Below, piece by piece: positions 42,890 to 55,450 of a stretch of DNA of 64,000 bases. The notes beneath the pieces were generated by a model. It saw only the letters and a program-made list of their open reading frames with translations. It had not been told where the DNA came from and did not search any database. The position numbers were made by a program, and so were the translations under genes. Location of the stretch: contig CM056994.1 of NCBI GenBank assembly GCA_029891345.1, positions 222,619,991-222,683,990 on the forward strand, read 5' to 3'. The stretch comes from Dryococelus australis (taxonomy: Eukaryota > Arthropoda > Insecta > Phasmatodea > Phasmatidae). Each line of letters opens with the position of its first letter. The stretch's first letter is position 1.

Positions 42890-45660
42890 GAACCGAATTT
42901 CATTAAAGTCGGTACACATATAGTACAAAGGAAGGACACCTGACATATATAATTTTCTACCATGCAGGGTTCTTACTTTCGAAATGGCGGATATTTTAAC
43001 ATTTAGGGCGATGTCATATCTTGGAAACAATGTAACCTATTTTAACCAAATTTTGTATGCTGACAGCGCAAGTTATAAGCATTAAATTTAGAGGTTAATA
43101 TTGTTTTTGGTCCGCCATTTTGGAAGATAGCGCCTCATGAATAAATAAAGCTAATTATGTTATATCTCAAAAACTACTCAGCCAATTTTCGCATAATTTG
43201 GCACATAAGTTATACTGTGATTGGCCAGGCAAATGTCAGTAATTGGAAGTAATTAGATACGTATTTTCAAAATGGCGGCCATACAAATATTTAGGGTTTA
43301 TTTGGCATAACTATCATACCGTCTGACCAATTTTAACTAAAGTTTGTACGCTGACAGTATCTAATTCTATAAGCCAAACAAGGACCACATTTGCACGCCA
43401 TTTTCGAATATAGTGAAACATGAAAAATTAAAGCTTTTATTTTATATCTCGAAAACTACTGCACCGATTTTCTTCAAATTTGGTAAGTTAGTAAAGCTAT
43501 GATAGGACATGCAAGTATAAGTACGTAAATTTGATTACGTATATATTTTCAAAATGGTGGCCATATAAGTATTTTAGGTTTATTTGGTATGACTATCATA
43601 TCATTTGGCCAATTACAACCAAAGTTTTTACACTGACAGTATATATTACAAGCGTTATATAAACTAAAAATAACCACTTTTGTCGGTCATTTTGAAAGAT
43701 AGCGCTGCATGTAAAATTAAATCGTTTACAATATATCTCCAAAATTACTGAATCAATGTTCGCCAAATTTGACACCTAATAAATAGGCCAGGTAAATATG
43801 AATTATTAGAAACTTGCTTTCAAAATGTCGGCCATGTCAATATTTTAGGTTTATTTGGTATAACTAACATACCATTTGACCAATTTGGACCAAATGTTGT
43901 ATGCTGACAGTATACATAAGTCACCAAATAAACAAAAATAAAGCATTTGTCCGCCATTTTGTAAGATAGTGCTCCTTGAATTATTAACATTTTTGTGTAA
44001 TTTATCAGGAAATAATTGATTGATTCCTTCCTAAATTTGGCAATCCAGTAGTACTGCCTCAGTTGATATGTACAAATATGTTTCATGTATGAGAGTCTGA
44101 TATTTTCAAAATGGGCGCCATCTAGATATTTTAGTATAATATGCTATATCTTTGAAAATATTTTATCAATTCCAACTTTACTTTGTATTCTGGGACTATA
44201 TATAACAAACACCAATTCTGTCTACACGAAGCCTCTTTTCCCTACATCCTGTAATATAGTGCCACACTGATAAATAATGTTTGTCATATCTCGGGGAAAA
44301 AAATTTCTATTCCTACCAAATATGGCAAACATGTAGTAGCTGTGGTAGGTAATATTAACTGGTATTTTTTAGGTATGTCAGAAACTTATTTTCAAATGGC
44401 GGCCATATAGCTATTTAGGTTTTGTACTTTATATCGTCGAAACCATGTAATTAATTCAAAATAAACTTTGTATCATGGCTATATGTATTACACCAATCAA
44501 ATGCGTACACACAAAATCTCCTTTGTTCTCATTTTGTAAAATAGTATCACTGACAAATTGAACTTAAGTGATCTCCGAAAAAACAATCGATTTCTACCAA
44601 ATTTGGCAAATGGTTAGCACTATGACAGGCTATGTAAACTGATAAATTTTTGAGTGGGTCAGACATATATACTTTCAAAATGGCGGCCATGTAAACATTT
44701 TAGCTTCAAATTTTTTATCTACAAAACTCTAAAACAAATTTCAACTTAAATTTGTATGCTGATAGTATCAGTTGTATCCATCAAAATTGTCTATGCAAAG
44801 CCTAATTTCTCCGTCATTTTTGAAGATAGGCTCACATAAAATAAATATTTTTTATTCTGTATCTCGAGTAACAATCAACATATTTCTTTCAGATTTGGCG
44901 AAAAAGTTCTACTGTGGTAGTCTATATTAATTTATATGTTTTAATTATGTAAGTCGCTTATTTTCTGAATGTCGCATATACAAACATTTCATCTTAACGT
45001 GCTTTATGTACGAAACAATGTAACGGATATAAATTTAACTTTGTATATTTTATCTATGGCAATAATCTAATGTGCTGATGTATAAACTTTTTTCCGTCCA
45101 TTTATGAAGATCCTCACATGATCAATGGAGGTTTTATGCCATATCTCGAGGATCAATCAACCGATATGCATACCTCCTATGCAGATTTGTTTGTGCAAAG
45201 TAGTGTCAGATGAGTAAAATGAATATTTTGTCATATATGCGGAATAATACTACAGAAGCCCAAGCATAGTTACATGATTAAAATGGGTCAGACAATGATT
45301 TTCAAAATGGCGGTTGTATGCATAATTTGATATGTTTGGCATAGGCTATCTACTTAAGAGTTTAACAATTTTAATCAACCTTATTATGCTGACATTATCT
45401 TTTACAAACATCGTATACACAGCCTCTTTTAAGCAATTTTTTGAGATATCCCCATCAAAAAATAAGGTTTTTATGCAATATCTCGGAGACCTATATGCCG
45501 ATTTCCATCTAATTTTTCACACAAGGAGCGTTATGGTAGGCCATGTAAACTTATGTGTTTTAGTGGCTGAGACACTTATTTTCAAAATGACGGCTGATTA
45601 AATATTTCAGGTTAGTGAACCCTATAATTCAAAATATTAGACTGATTACATCCGAATTTG
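42890..45660 (+). repeat. Degenerate tandem array of ~283-bp monomers
   Basis: The anchor CAAAATGGCGGCCAT or a variant recurs at about 42,982, 43,270, 43,551, 43,821, 44,107, 44,394, 44,676, 44,965, 45,304 and 45,586, a spacing of mostly 270-290 bp. Each unit also has an ACCAAAxTTTGTATGCTGACA-like block, the opposite-strand motif CCGCCATTTTG plus AAGATAG, a TATATCTCGAAAACTACT-like block and CCAAATTTGGCA. Monomers are strongly diverged, with no open frame through them. This is an old satellite-like array rather than a gene family. Confidence 0.9.
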
Positions 45661-46261
45661 ATGCTCTGAATCCTACCTCCGTGATGCAGATAATTGCACG
45701 CTAGTTTAATTTTACGAGTTTTTCTGAATTCTAATCCCGTGTAAGTGACTCGTGTATTTTAATTATCTTTATACTGTTTTGCATGTTTCTGGTTTCATCT
45801 CTGATGATATTGCTGTCAATGTCCACCTACCATCTAAGCTTTTATGAACTTTGCTCAAATGTATTTGCACTCATATAGAGGAAAGTTGGCTCATTAGTTA
45901 TCAATATCTTCTTGCTTTCCTTCGGAAACTAGGCTAAAAAAGTAATATTGTATAGTGTGAATAAAATTAAATGTATACGAAGTTAACATAACATAAACAA
46001 CATGACATGTATAGTTTTACAGTGAATAAAATTCCATCATGTGTAATATACGGGTAAAAAGAGCGCCCATTAAATCAATTCAGCATATGCCACCTGCAAG
46101 GTTCGCTCCGTAGACCTGCCCTCTTGTACACATAGCGCTCATCCCCTAAACTCAATTGAACGATCTGCCATCCCGTGCGTCCAGTGACGTATTTAGATGT
46201 TTTCACGCCAGGATGTCATATTTAATACTTTTCAAATAAAATGAGTGAGTGAAGATATTTG
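45661..46261. other. Intron, nothing recognised
   Basis: No supported feature. Confidence 0.4.
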
Positions 46262-46500
46262 GACGGCTCTTAACAACGAGGTGTTAAGAGCCAATGAAGG
46301 TAAAGCGAGGTGGGTATGGAGCAGCTTCGGAATAAAAGGGCGGCGGAAACGGGAGATCCCCGATCAAATCTGCCGACCAGTGGCATCGTCCGGCACGATT
46401 CCACTTGTGAAAATCCGGGAGTGAACCTGCCGGGATCGAACTCGGTTCCCCTTGGTGAGAGGCGAGCGCGCTAACCGCTCATTCAACGCTGTCTCTTGTC
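46262..46500 (-). mobile_element. Common SINE, full length, minus
   Basis: The complete body is read on the minus strand: head near 46,500 with GAGCGGTTAGCGCGCTCGCC, GGTTCGATCC in the B-box region (about 46,430), GCCGGACGATGCCACTGG, and a tail near 46,270. No clear target duplication. Confidence 0.9.
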
Positions 46501-48404
46501 AAATATTTTACCATATACTACTTACAGTGAACGTGTACGTCATAAATTCTATAAATATAAATGTTATGTATGCCCATATAGTTTGAAACTTATATTTGTT
46601 TACAATATTTATTTAGTGTAGGGCCTACATATATAGTGCAGGTTCTAATATAGATATCCAAATACTTTCACGTAATTTGTATCATAGCATTTTTGTGGCT
46701 TAACTATATTGTTATGTTATATTTATCACAGTCACACATATTATCTTGAATTATTCATTATATAGATTTACGTAAATTTAAATTATAAAAAGGGAATGTA
46801 AACCATGAATAAATCACAAAATATCGTACCCTTTTGTAGATGGGAATTCTCCGCGATTCGAGGTTTTCTGCTTCACAATTAATGAAAGCGGCTGGTTCGT
46901 TTATGAATGGCATCCCGTTGCTCTGAAATCGGAAAGCGACAGTCACAGGATATCTTTAATTATGGCAGCATGCTTGCTGCTATCAGTAACATCCTTATCT
47001 ACTGATACCGTCACAAAGTAGACATGTGCGGCTACATCAGTGTCACTTCAAGATCTGTTGAGCAGTATCTCTGACTTCTTTTTACTCTGTCTAATCTCTC
47101 ATGACATTTTTGTTTGATTCTTTGTAACTAATTTCACCTTGCTGGTGTTAAACCTATTTTGTAAGACGTGGTAAATGAAGTTATTTGGTTTTAGTACAAA
47201 GCTGACACATTTCTGGTGGTCCTTATAGTAAGTTCGCTTGGCAAGCATCACTTTATTGTCCAAGTTTACATAGGTACACTTAAAAGTACAGTAGCATTTA
47301 TAGCTTATGTTAGGAAGCTATTTTCAAGCCTAATGGAAGATAAGTATTTATGGAAGAAAACTGAGTAACTACCGATTTCTTTTCTAAGTGTCCAGTAAAG
47401 ACAATGCTGACAGTCTATTAGATATCTTAAATCTTTCTCTGAAATGTAAGGAAAAAAGACTAGAACTAAACAGTTTGAACTCGTGTTTTACGTCGCATGG
47501 TTGTGAGAAGACGGGTGCAAGATCGTAATGCCACCACGACATTTTTGAGCTCCGAAGCACATGTTTCTGAATCGGTGTTTGTACATTTGAGTAATAGCTG
47601 TTGATATTGGGCGATTCATGATCGGTCTTCGCCCTCCCCTCGCATACACCATAGTCATACAAGCGTGATATGCGAAATTAACATACGAAAATTGAAACCA
47701 TTAACCCGAATCTCGAGCCTGTCGATTCTTCTAGAAGATTTTCTTTTATCAGCTATCCTTAGTGTTTTTTTTTTTTTTTTTTTTTCACGCTTGGTTGCTG
47801 AGTATTTGGATTGAAGCCATCGGATGTCGGAATCAATCCGCCTGCCAAGGCAGTTTTTGGAATCTCGTTTCCTGTAGAGTTTCATCTTTTATATCCGCGT
47901 GCTGTAGAAAATTTGTAAACTGAAGCTTGTGTGTAGTTTTATATAAACATAATCGTAATTGGTGATTTGACTTGCCAAAAAGCTGTGTTTATTTCTTCGC
48001 ATCAAATGATAATAGGGTACCATTGTATTTTCTCCAAACATTTCTTGTAAATGTGATTTAGTTGGAGCAACTAAATGTTTAACACTAAGCGATACGGGTA
48101 TTTAGAAATTCATGTGTTGCAAGAAATCGGAAAAAACGACTACAAATATCAAGGAAATGACAGTGTAATCCGGAGAAACACAACAGAAATCGAAAATCCA
48201 AACATATAGAAACACTATTGTTGGTTACTAAGGTAGGCAGCTGCCTCCATAGAAACGCTATTATGCGTATCTCCGGTGTAGTCTTAAACGAAAAGCTTCA
48301 TACTTAATAACTAAAAAACACATCCATGGGACGTCTGACTATTCCTTTTAAGAAGACAGGTTCTGGAACGGTGATGAGAGACGAAATGCGATGATTTGGT
48401 CTAT
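46501..48404. other. Intron, T-run near 47.77 kb
   Basis: A run of about 22 T at 47,764-47,785 is followed by GGTTGCTGAGTATTTGG and GGAATCAATCC (47,791-47,840), which might be the head of a degenerate SINE. Otherwise empty. Confidence 0.4.
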
Positions 48405-48770
48405 TCGATATGATATTCACACTTTTTGAATCAAACCTTTGAAAAATTACCCCATGACGTGTTTGGTTGTTTCCTAAATATTTAATGTGTCTCCAGCGTT
48501 CTATACTTCTGTTAAGTTATAAATGTCTTTTTTTTTTTTTGGTAAATTGATGTTTCATTTATTACAATATTTCGTTTACAATTAATGTGAATAAAACAGA
48601 GAGATGTGTATGTGTATTGGTAATGCCTAGTAAGAAATATTACGCCGAGTGCGCACAAGCACAGTGTAATTATCTAGACTTAGTAGAGCTTTGTTTTCGT
48701 GAGGCGGAGGAATGTAGCGTGAAGGTAGAACTTCAACGGGGCTTAACAAAAGTTGGGAGTAACCATCAGT
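48405..48770 (+). mobile_element. MITE family C, copy 3
   Basis: Shares CACACTTTTTGAATCAAACC, ATGCCTAGTAAGAAATA and GAGGCGGAGGAATGTA with the other family-C copies. The ends are worn. Confidence 0.78.
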
Positions 48771-49006
48771 TGATTATATCAATGTGTAACATGGAAGTTT
48801 CGTGGATCTGATAACAGTTATTCTGACAGTCGCTTCAGTCGTCTCGGAAGTACGACCATTCATCACATTCGGCAGTCCTTAGTGGAATGAAAGTATTCGT
48901 ACCCACCCGATGCAGTAATTGTTCCGATCCTGGTTTGGTTTGCCTGAACATGTTGCCTGCAGTCTTGGTTAGGTCCAGCTGGCGGGTCTCTATCGCAGCG
49001 AAAATA

Positions 49007-49242
49007 TAGGCTGTTCACGGTAAAGTGAGCACTTTTGAAATCCCTCTCTTCGGGAATAATTTTCTATAAATATACTTTATTTTAGCTTAAGACGTAAACT
49101 TCCGAGTGCAGTGGAATTTATACACTGTGTTTATTGCATACATGACAGTATTTATATAAATATATGGTTAAAGACTAACAAATGGCTAAAAGAAGAAAGT
49201 AACTAGGGCCTCAAAAGTGCTCACTTAACCGTGAACAGCCTA
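49007..49242 (+). mobile_element. MITE family B, copy 3
   Basis: The best-preserved ends in the window: TAGGCTGTTCACGGTAAAGT at the left and CTTAACCGTGAACAGCCTA at the right, both bordered by TA. This suggests a TA target site as in Tc1/mariner-type MITEs. Confidence 0.92.
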
Positions 49243-50526
49243 TATCAGTTTTTAGTGTTTCTCGTGGTGGCCCCAGTTTTCTCTATCCGTACGTCCGTGT
49301 TCCTTCATTCTCCCTTTTCCTCGTATTTCGTACTTGATCAGCACATTTACGTCCCGACTCGCCCTCATTAACTCTGCTCTTCGTTTCGGTTTAATTTGGG
49401 TGTATCTGTGCATGATTTCAGCGCCACGGTCAGAACATGCGAATGTATGGCTGAGCGAACATCTGGTTCGCTGCCACCACGAACTGTAGAACCGCTTCTC
49501 CTTCCAGGAAAGAATTTTAATTTTAAGTTTTTAATTGCGCTGTCAAATGTATATACCAACGTATTTTTCCGAGGTAACTTTCTTGACATGTAAAAATTTC
49601 ATACGCGCAGACGATTGCGTTATAACGAGAGAATCTTACATTAATCAGACATTACAGAGGAAATTACACTGAACGCCACTTCAGTTTAGACACTATCCAG
49701 TATATGCATATAGGAACTGTTCTGGCAGCTGTTTCAAGTTTAATTTATTTTTTTACTAGAATTTCAGGATTACCTTATGTTTTACAATAAATTTCATCGC
49801 ACGGCAATGAATCGAACACGCAACTTTTCAAAACAGTAAGATTAAATTTTGGTTATTTCTTTGTAATATATTGTTCCTATATATATGTGTGTGTGTATTT
49901 ATATATATACACATATATAAATTCGTAGAATAATTAGGTAAAAATCGCACAAGCACAGTGTATATATATTTCACCACAGTAGATACTTGAAGTGCGAAGA
50001 GGACTGAGCATTGATTGCTCATGTCACTCGGATACTAGTTTCAATAAACGAGACGTTCAAGTGAGGCAGATAATATGTGATGTGTAGTTCCTAGTCCCAG
50101 AAATAAGTATGAAAACTTTCTTGGAAAATTTTTTAAATACCGAGTCGGAGTTCTTCAGGAGAACCGTATTTAATATGTAGCAAATTAAATAAGCAATATA
50201 GCCCAATCATTTCTATGCTTTAAAATTTCTTCTCACACAAATATATATTTGTATGGAAAATTACAGTAGTTTTAATTAATTGATTTTATCAGATTTTTAC
50301 TACCGCACATGTTAATGTGATTTTAGTCCTTACTCTAACAAATATTTTGAAATGAGTGTTTGTCATATATAACCTATCCACAAACATAAAACCCACTGTT
50401 TGTAATATCTGTGTGTTATTTTTGTTTTAATATGTACAATATTAATACGTACCTTAGATAATAAATTGTAATTTACATTGTTACGTATATACGCTGTTAA
50501 CATTGAACATAGGGTAAATATTGCTA
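49243..50526. other. Intron, nothing recognised
   Basis: Short GT/TA tracts at 49,880-49,920. No gene. Confidence 0.45.
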
Positions 50527-50941
50527 TAGGCTGTTCATGGTCAAATGAGAACTTTTGAAAGCCCTGCTTAAGATCTACTTGCACGCACCTTGTCTATTCA
50601 TTCGCTTTATATGAAATTAACATTGCAACGCGCCTCAACACTTTATTCATGTTCAAGTGAAACTATGTAATTATTAGTAAAGTAAATATTCTTTAAATTT
50701 GCTCATGTTTGCACTTCGAAGCAATAAAAAAACAGAAAGCGAGAGAAATAATTTAAGTTATCACAAATGGCTACCTAACACTTTTTATTCGACGTTAAGA
50801 TATGGAACTAATTTACGTCCATCGTTACCAACTTTAATGGATGCATGTCACTCAGTGCACCCGTTAAAATATATGAAGGTAGGAGCAGTGACTTTTTTCT
50901 AAGGGACATTTCAAAAGTGCTCACTTTATCGTGAACAGCCT
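50527..50941 (-). mobile_element. MITE family A, copy 2
   Basis: TAGGCTGTTCATGGTCAAAT at the left and TCACTTTATCGTGAACAGCC at the right. The interior is family A in reverse orientation (AAGCGAGAGAAATAATTTAA, GTAATTATTAGTAAAG). Confidence 0.88.
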
Positions 50942-51299
50942 TTTAGAGAAATAAATGTGGCGGATCTAAGTCGTTGAAATAAAGGTATTCAGGCAACATG
51001 TCAATTCCTTTTCCTAATGTAGATATTAGGAGGCATTCATATGATGTGTTAAATTATCATATTTCACCTTGTCAGCGAATAAAAAAAATATGAACCCTGG
51101 CATCGCTGCGACTCGGCGTTCATTCCAAATTTCTAGAGTTATATATCGTTAGGTTTTGGTCTTGATCCTGGCGGACAGAGCTTACACCGATCATAAGCAA
51201 CGAATGTTAAGGGGTCTGCCCGCCTGCCTGGCACCCGAACTGCGGTGCAGTGTGCTTGAAATACAGTTTTTCTGACAAAACTATTAAACGTTCTTCTAA

Positions 51300-51670
51300 T
51301 GTGCTAGTTTACAAAAAGAACGCACACTTCAGACTAAATCTGTCGGTTACTTACAATATGTCACGCACGTTAGAAACACCACATCGGAGCACTCCAACAG
51401 CTAAAAACGGCTTTTTTTCAAAGCGCTGTATCACAAAATATCCGCATTGTATTCACACAGATGTAATCAAGGGGCACACATTAAACCTTGCTACAGTTTT
51501 TCCACCAATAAAATTACAGTGTTACTGCTGGAAGTCCCATAGATACACGCAGCACATCGATAACATTGCACACCAGTTAGAGCCTTGCGAGTAGTGGCGA
51601 TGGCGCACTTGTAGCGCGCGGCAGTGTCGCCCTTATGGATCCAGCGCTTCTCGGCCTCAAACGTGAAGAA
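51300..51670 (+). repeat. Dispersed repeat E, copy 2
   Basis: Partner of 25,860-26,165, most alike around GCACACCAGTTAGAGCC and GGCGATGGCGCAC. The 114-codon frame at 51,250-51,594 lies in this repeat and has no counterpart in copy 1, so it is not a gene. Confidence 0.65.
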
Positions 51671-52784
51671 AAAAGCTCCGGCATGTTGACATGCCTCTTA
51701 ACGATATGATATTGTAAGTGAAGTGCATTTTTATTTACGACGCCTTTATCGGCAGTGTTTAGGCGAGCAGTTGCCTCTCCACATTGTTTTTCTTCTCTGT
51801 GTGTTGACAAGCAATGCAATTAAAGTGAATATGCAGCAGGTTACTTTGGAATAAAAACTGTTTCGAGAAATTAACTTCGAAAATGGATACCGATTGCAAA
51901 AACGTGTTCTTGCTTGTAGGCAGGTATTGTTTATACAAGGTCTTCAATAAAACAAAAACATCGTACGTGCATAAACGCGTAATAAGGGATAAATCTATTG
52001 AAATTCGTTAACTTGTGAAAATATTTTTAATGTTCTTCACGTGGTTTCTGGCTTCGGAAAAAGGTTAAATGTGTATCGTACACAGTGTGTAAAAAATATC
52101 TATAATTTATGAGCATGAAAGCGAGTGGATTCCGTTACCATGCAGTTCTGTTTGGCCGATTAGTTAAACCAGCGGTTTATTGCGATGTGCTTTAATTGTG
52201 TTCAAACTAGTGCTTCCAATTTAGCCGACGGATTAACTTGTGATACGAAAGAACGAAAAAGGTCAAGTACAAAATTATGTACCACTGATCATAAAAAAAT
52301 TTTTAAATTAATTTAGTACTGCAACACGCCGTACTAACACACCGTAATCTACGATTACTTGAAAAGTGAAGCGCAGTAAATAAAATACTATCGTAAATTT
52401 AATATCTCTTACGACTGACGGTTGTGCTATATACAGACACAGAAGAAGCTTATATTAAAATTCATTAGAAAAGAACAGGTCGAGGCTTGATCGTGGAAAA
52501 TAAAATAACCTCTATAAATAACGTCAGAAACTTAACCAAACGGTGTTTTTGCATGTGGCTATAAAAACTACTACGTTGTATTCTCTTCGGTTTGAATGTT
52601 ATAGTAGCAGACATATAATAAGAATGCATCAATACCTTTAGGCGATTTTTATCATGCAATGGGTAACGTTTTTATAAGGGTGTGTGTATATGCTGCTTGT
52701 TTGTAAATGCAGCCATCATTCTTCTCTTACGCCATGTTTGGAAGGAACTTGCCACTGTGAGGTTAGCTCTTGGCCAACTCACTA
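51671..52784. other. Intron, nothing recognised
   Basis: No supported feature. Confidence 0.45.
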
Positions 52785-53023
52785 TACGCTATTCACGGTA
52801 AAGTGAGCACTTTTTAAGTCCTTTTCAATACGCATTAACCACTAATAAATATATTTTATGGCAACTTTAGACGTTAACTTGTGGGAGTGGTGAAGCGTAT
52901 ACACTATTTTTATTGGCCACGTGGCAATGTTCATATTAAAAAGTAGCGGAAAGATAGAAATTGGCTGAAAGGGAAAACCTAGCAGGGCCTTAAAAAGTGT
53001 TCACTTTACCGTGAACAGACTAT
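52785..53023 (+). mobile_element. MITE family B, copy 4
   Basis: TACGCTATTCACGGTAAAGT at the left and CACTTTACCGTGAACAGAC then TATA at the right. The interior matches family B (ATAAATATATTTTATGGC, TTTAGACGTTAACTT). Confidence 0.9.
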
Positions 53024-53460
53024 AGCACCCGAGAGCAGATAGTTTCATAACTAGTATCGAAGGTGCTTGAGACTCAGCGCCGTCTACGGCACCTGAACAA
53101 AGATCGTGATTTCGCGATCGGCAACTTCGTTCCGAGAAACTTGGGATAAACTTCCTCGGCATCTCTCGATCTGCGCTTTGCTCGCCCAATTTACCATCTC
53201 TGTGAACTCTCTCTGTGTGGCGGATGAGGGATGGCCGCAAGATATCCATCTGTAGTGCACTTGTGAACGGGGCTACTGTTAATGACCAATTGACCGAAGC
53301 TAGCTGATGTGGGTTAAAGCCCAAGTTGAAGTCTCGGCGTAAAGTGATCCTGGGATCCGAGCGCAGTTTTCTGGCGGTCAGTGGAACCACTGAGCAGATG
53401 GAGTGCTCTCTGGGATTCATGAACTCCAGGTCAAAGTACAAAATTGTGAAGAAAATATAA
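53024..53460. other. GC-richer unassigned segment with a long antisense frame
   Basis: Composition is clearly GC-richer than its flanks. A 205-codon minus frame (53,001-53,618) crosses it but starts in AT-rich sequence and ends inside the MITE. No family is recognised, and the frame is probably chance openness in the GC-rich part. A degraded transposon or untranslated host sequence are alternatives. Confidence 0.35.
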
Positions 53461-53959
53461 TACCTCTTACGACTCACAGCGATTTTAAGGAATGTGCAAA
53501 TATTAGAAAATATATTGATATATACCTGGAAATATTTACTAGTTGTGATGAGTGATTCCCTGAGTTGAAATCTGAAATACATTAACTTTAGGTGAGTAAT
53601 ACTACGCCCTTGTATCAATAAAATAAAATATACATCCCGATAAGTTATACAGGATGGAACTGAACTCCACCGACAAACTTCAGCAGGTGATTCCTCATCA
53701 AAAAATAGGTCGAAAATATATACACGATTTATTACCCTAAGTCTATTTCGAAGGGGTGTAACCGCCTTTGAAAGTGTAGTTGAATCAGATGTGATTTTGT
53801 TAGTAACACAGTCAGAATGGACGATAAGTGAGTTTCTAAATACTGCAATATCAAATGTACAAAAATATGGGCTCCAATATCAACGTCCATCCATGAAAAG
53901 GAAGGCGTTGGCAGCACATTTGTGCAACTAAAAATGCAACTGTACCGCTTTGTTTGTTG

Positions 53960-54985
53960 TTTGCTGTAAACTGTTTTGCAAGGCTTGAGGGCTGGTCTAG
54001 GCTACATTTAGTATTCATATCGTGCTTTAAAACTTAAATACGGTGGTTTCATTTCACAATGTTGATGCTGTTTACTACTAACCGCCATTGTACAACAGTA
54101 TTCATGTTACTACAACAGTCATTTTTCGTTACCTGTGAACCGTCAGTAACTAATGTTGCTGTTAATATAATATACTGTTAAGTTATTATGTTAACTTAAC
54201 ATTAAAATAATCACGTATATCAATTCTGTACTGTCAACTTTAAGGTGGTGTTCGTGTTACGGCAAAACAAATATGTTGAGCTGATGTTAACATTTGTGTT
54301 AAAATTTCTCTTGTTATTTATTTGCTTTAAAAAATCATTCCGATGTAAAATAAATTAAGTACTATTATTTCGTCACAAAAAGAAATATTACCAACGAAAA
54401 AAAAACAGGGGAGGGGATTCGAACAGTGCTATCTTGACATGTTTTATTAGGTGTCGTATTGTAAGTATTTATTACAACACAACGACAAACTGCATTGTCT
54501 TTCTTCACGTGGAAATACTTTATGTTCTATAAATATATGTATAAGTGGTACGCGTACTGCTTTCCAAGGCTCGAGAGCTAGTCTAAGCTGCATTTAGTTC
54601 TCAAACGATGCTTTAAAATTAAAAAAAAAAAAAAAGGTGGTTTAATTTTACGAGGTTAACCCTGTTCACTTCCATCTACTATTTAACAACGACACTTTTG
54701 TGTAACGGACATTTCTTTAGTATCGCAGTAACACAAGATATTGTGTTCTTCCTGTTAATATTAGCGTCATACAACTTTTGGCTGCCGCAACATTGATTAG
54801 AGTCTTTGTTAATTAGTTAACATTAACATTTACAGTATGTTTGCATTACAGGAATATAAAACTTTGTAAATGGTTAACATGAAGAAACTTTGTCACAACG
54901 TTATTAATGTTACTACAACATTAACGATTAAAGAAATGTTTTACTAGCAAATGTTTTTGTTGCAGCAGCATAGACTTTATTTCTG
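53960..54985 (-). repeat. Dispersed repeat D, copy 2
   Basis: Inverted relative to 35,325-36,300. CAAGGCTTGAGGGCTGGTCT appears near 53,980 and again, diverged, at about 54,565. AACATTAA-rich sequence lies at 54,060-54,310, a tRNA-like GGATTCGAACAG at about 54,417, and GGAATATAAAACTTTGTAAA at about 54,850. Confidence 0.75.
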
Positions 54986-55450
54986 TTGATATTCCCACAT
55001 ACCACTATTCTATTGGTTCACATTTCGCTGGGAGCCAATGTAATGCCGAGTTGACAGTGTCCCAGTGACCTTTTCCTTCCCGGGTATCCTAATATTCGAT
55101 CCTAGAGTGAATATGAGGTAGAGAGATCTCGCTGACTGTGCAGAACAAGTCTCCGTGTCCCAACATTGAAATTCTATCATGAACGACGTGAATAGGATTT
55201 GTAGTTAGAACATTGTTTGGCGAACAAGGTCTGCGCCATGTTTGTATACTTCCTCTAACCAATTTGTAATACTGTTTGATTTTATTCGTATAAAATAGCT
55301 TGTCTTTTGCACCTCCACCAATGCTATACCCACTTAAGGAGAGTATAGTTCAATCAAATCAAGTAGGGCAGATCAAGAAGGGTAGTCAAGGGACAGTTAA
55401 TTAACCTTCACTAATTAAGTCTGGACGATCTTTACTGATACAATTTACAA
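54986..55450. other. Intron, nothing recognised
   Basis: No supported feature. Confidence 0.4.

Noticed and set aside
42890-45660. Tandem gene family
   Set aside because: No frame stays open from monomer to monomer; the periodicity is in DNA motifs, not codons.
42890-45660. CRISPR array
   Set aside because: Repeats are long, degenerate and not separated by uniform unique spacers; the sequence is eukaryotic.
51250-51594. 114-codon plus frame
   Set aside because: It lies within repeat E, and its partner copy does not keep the frame.
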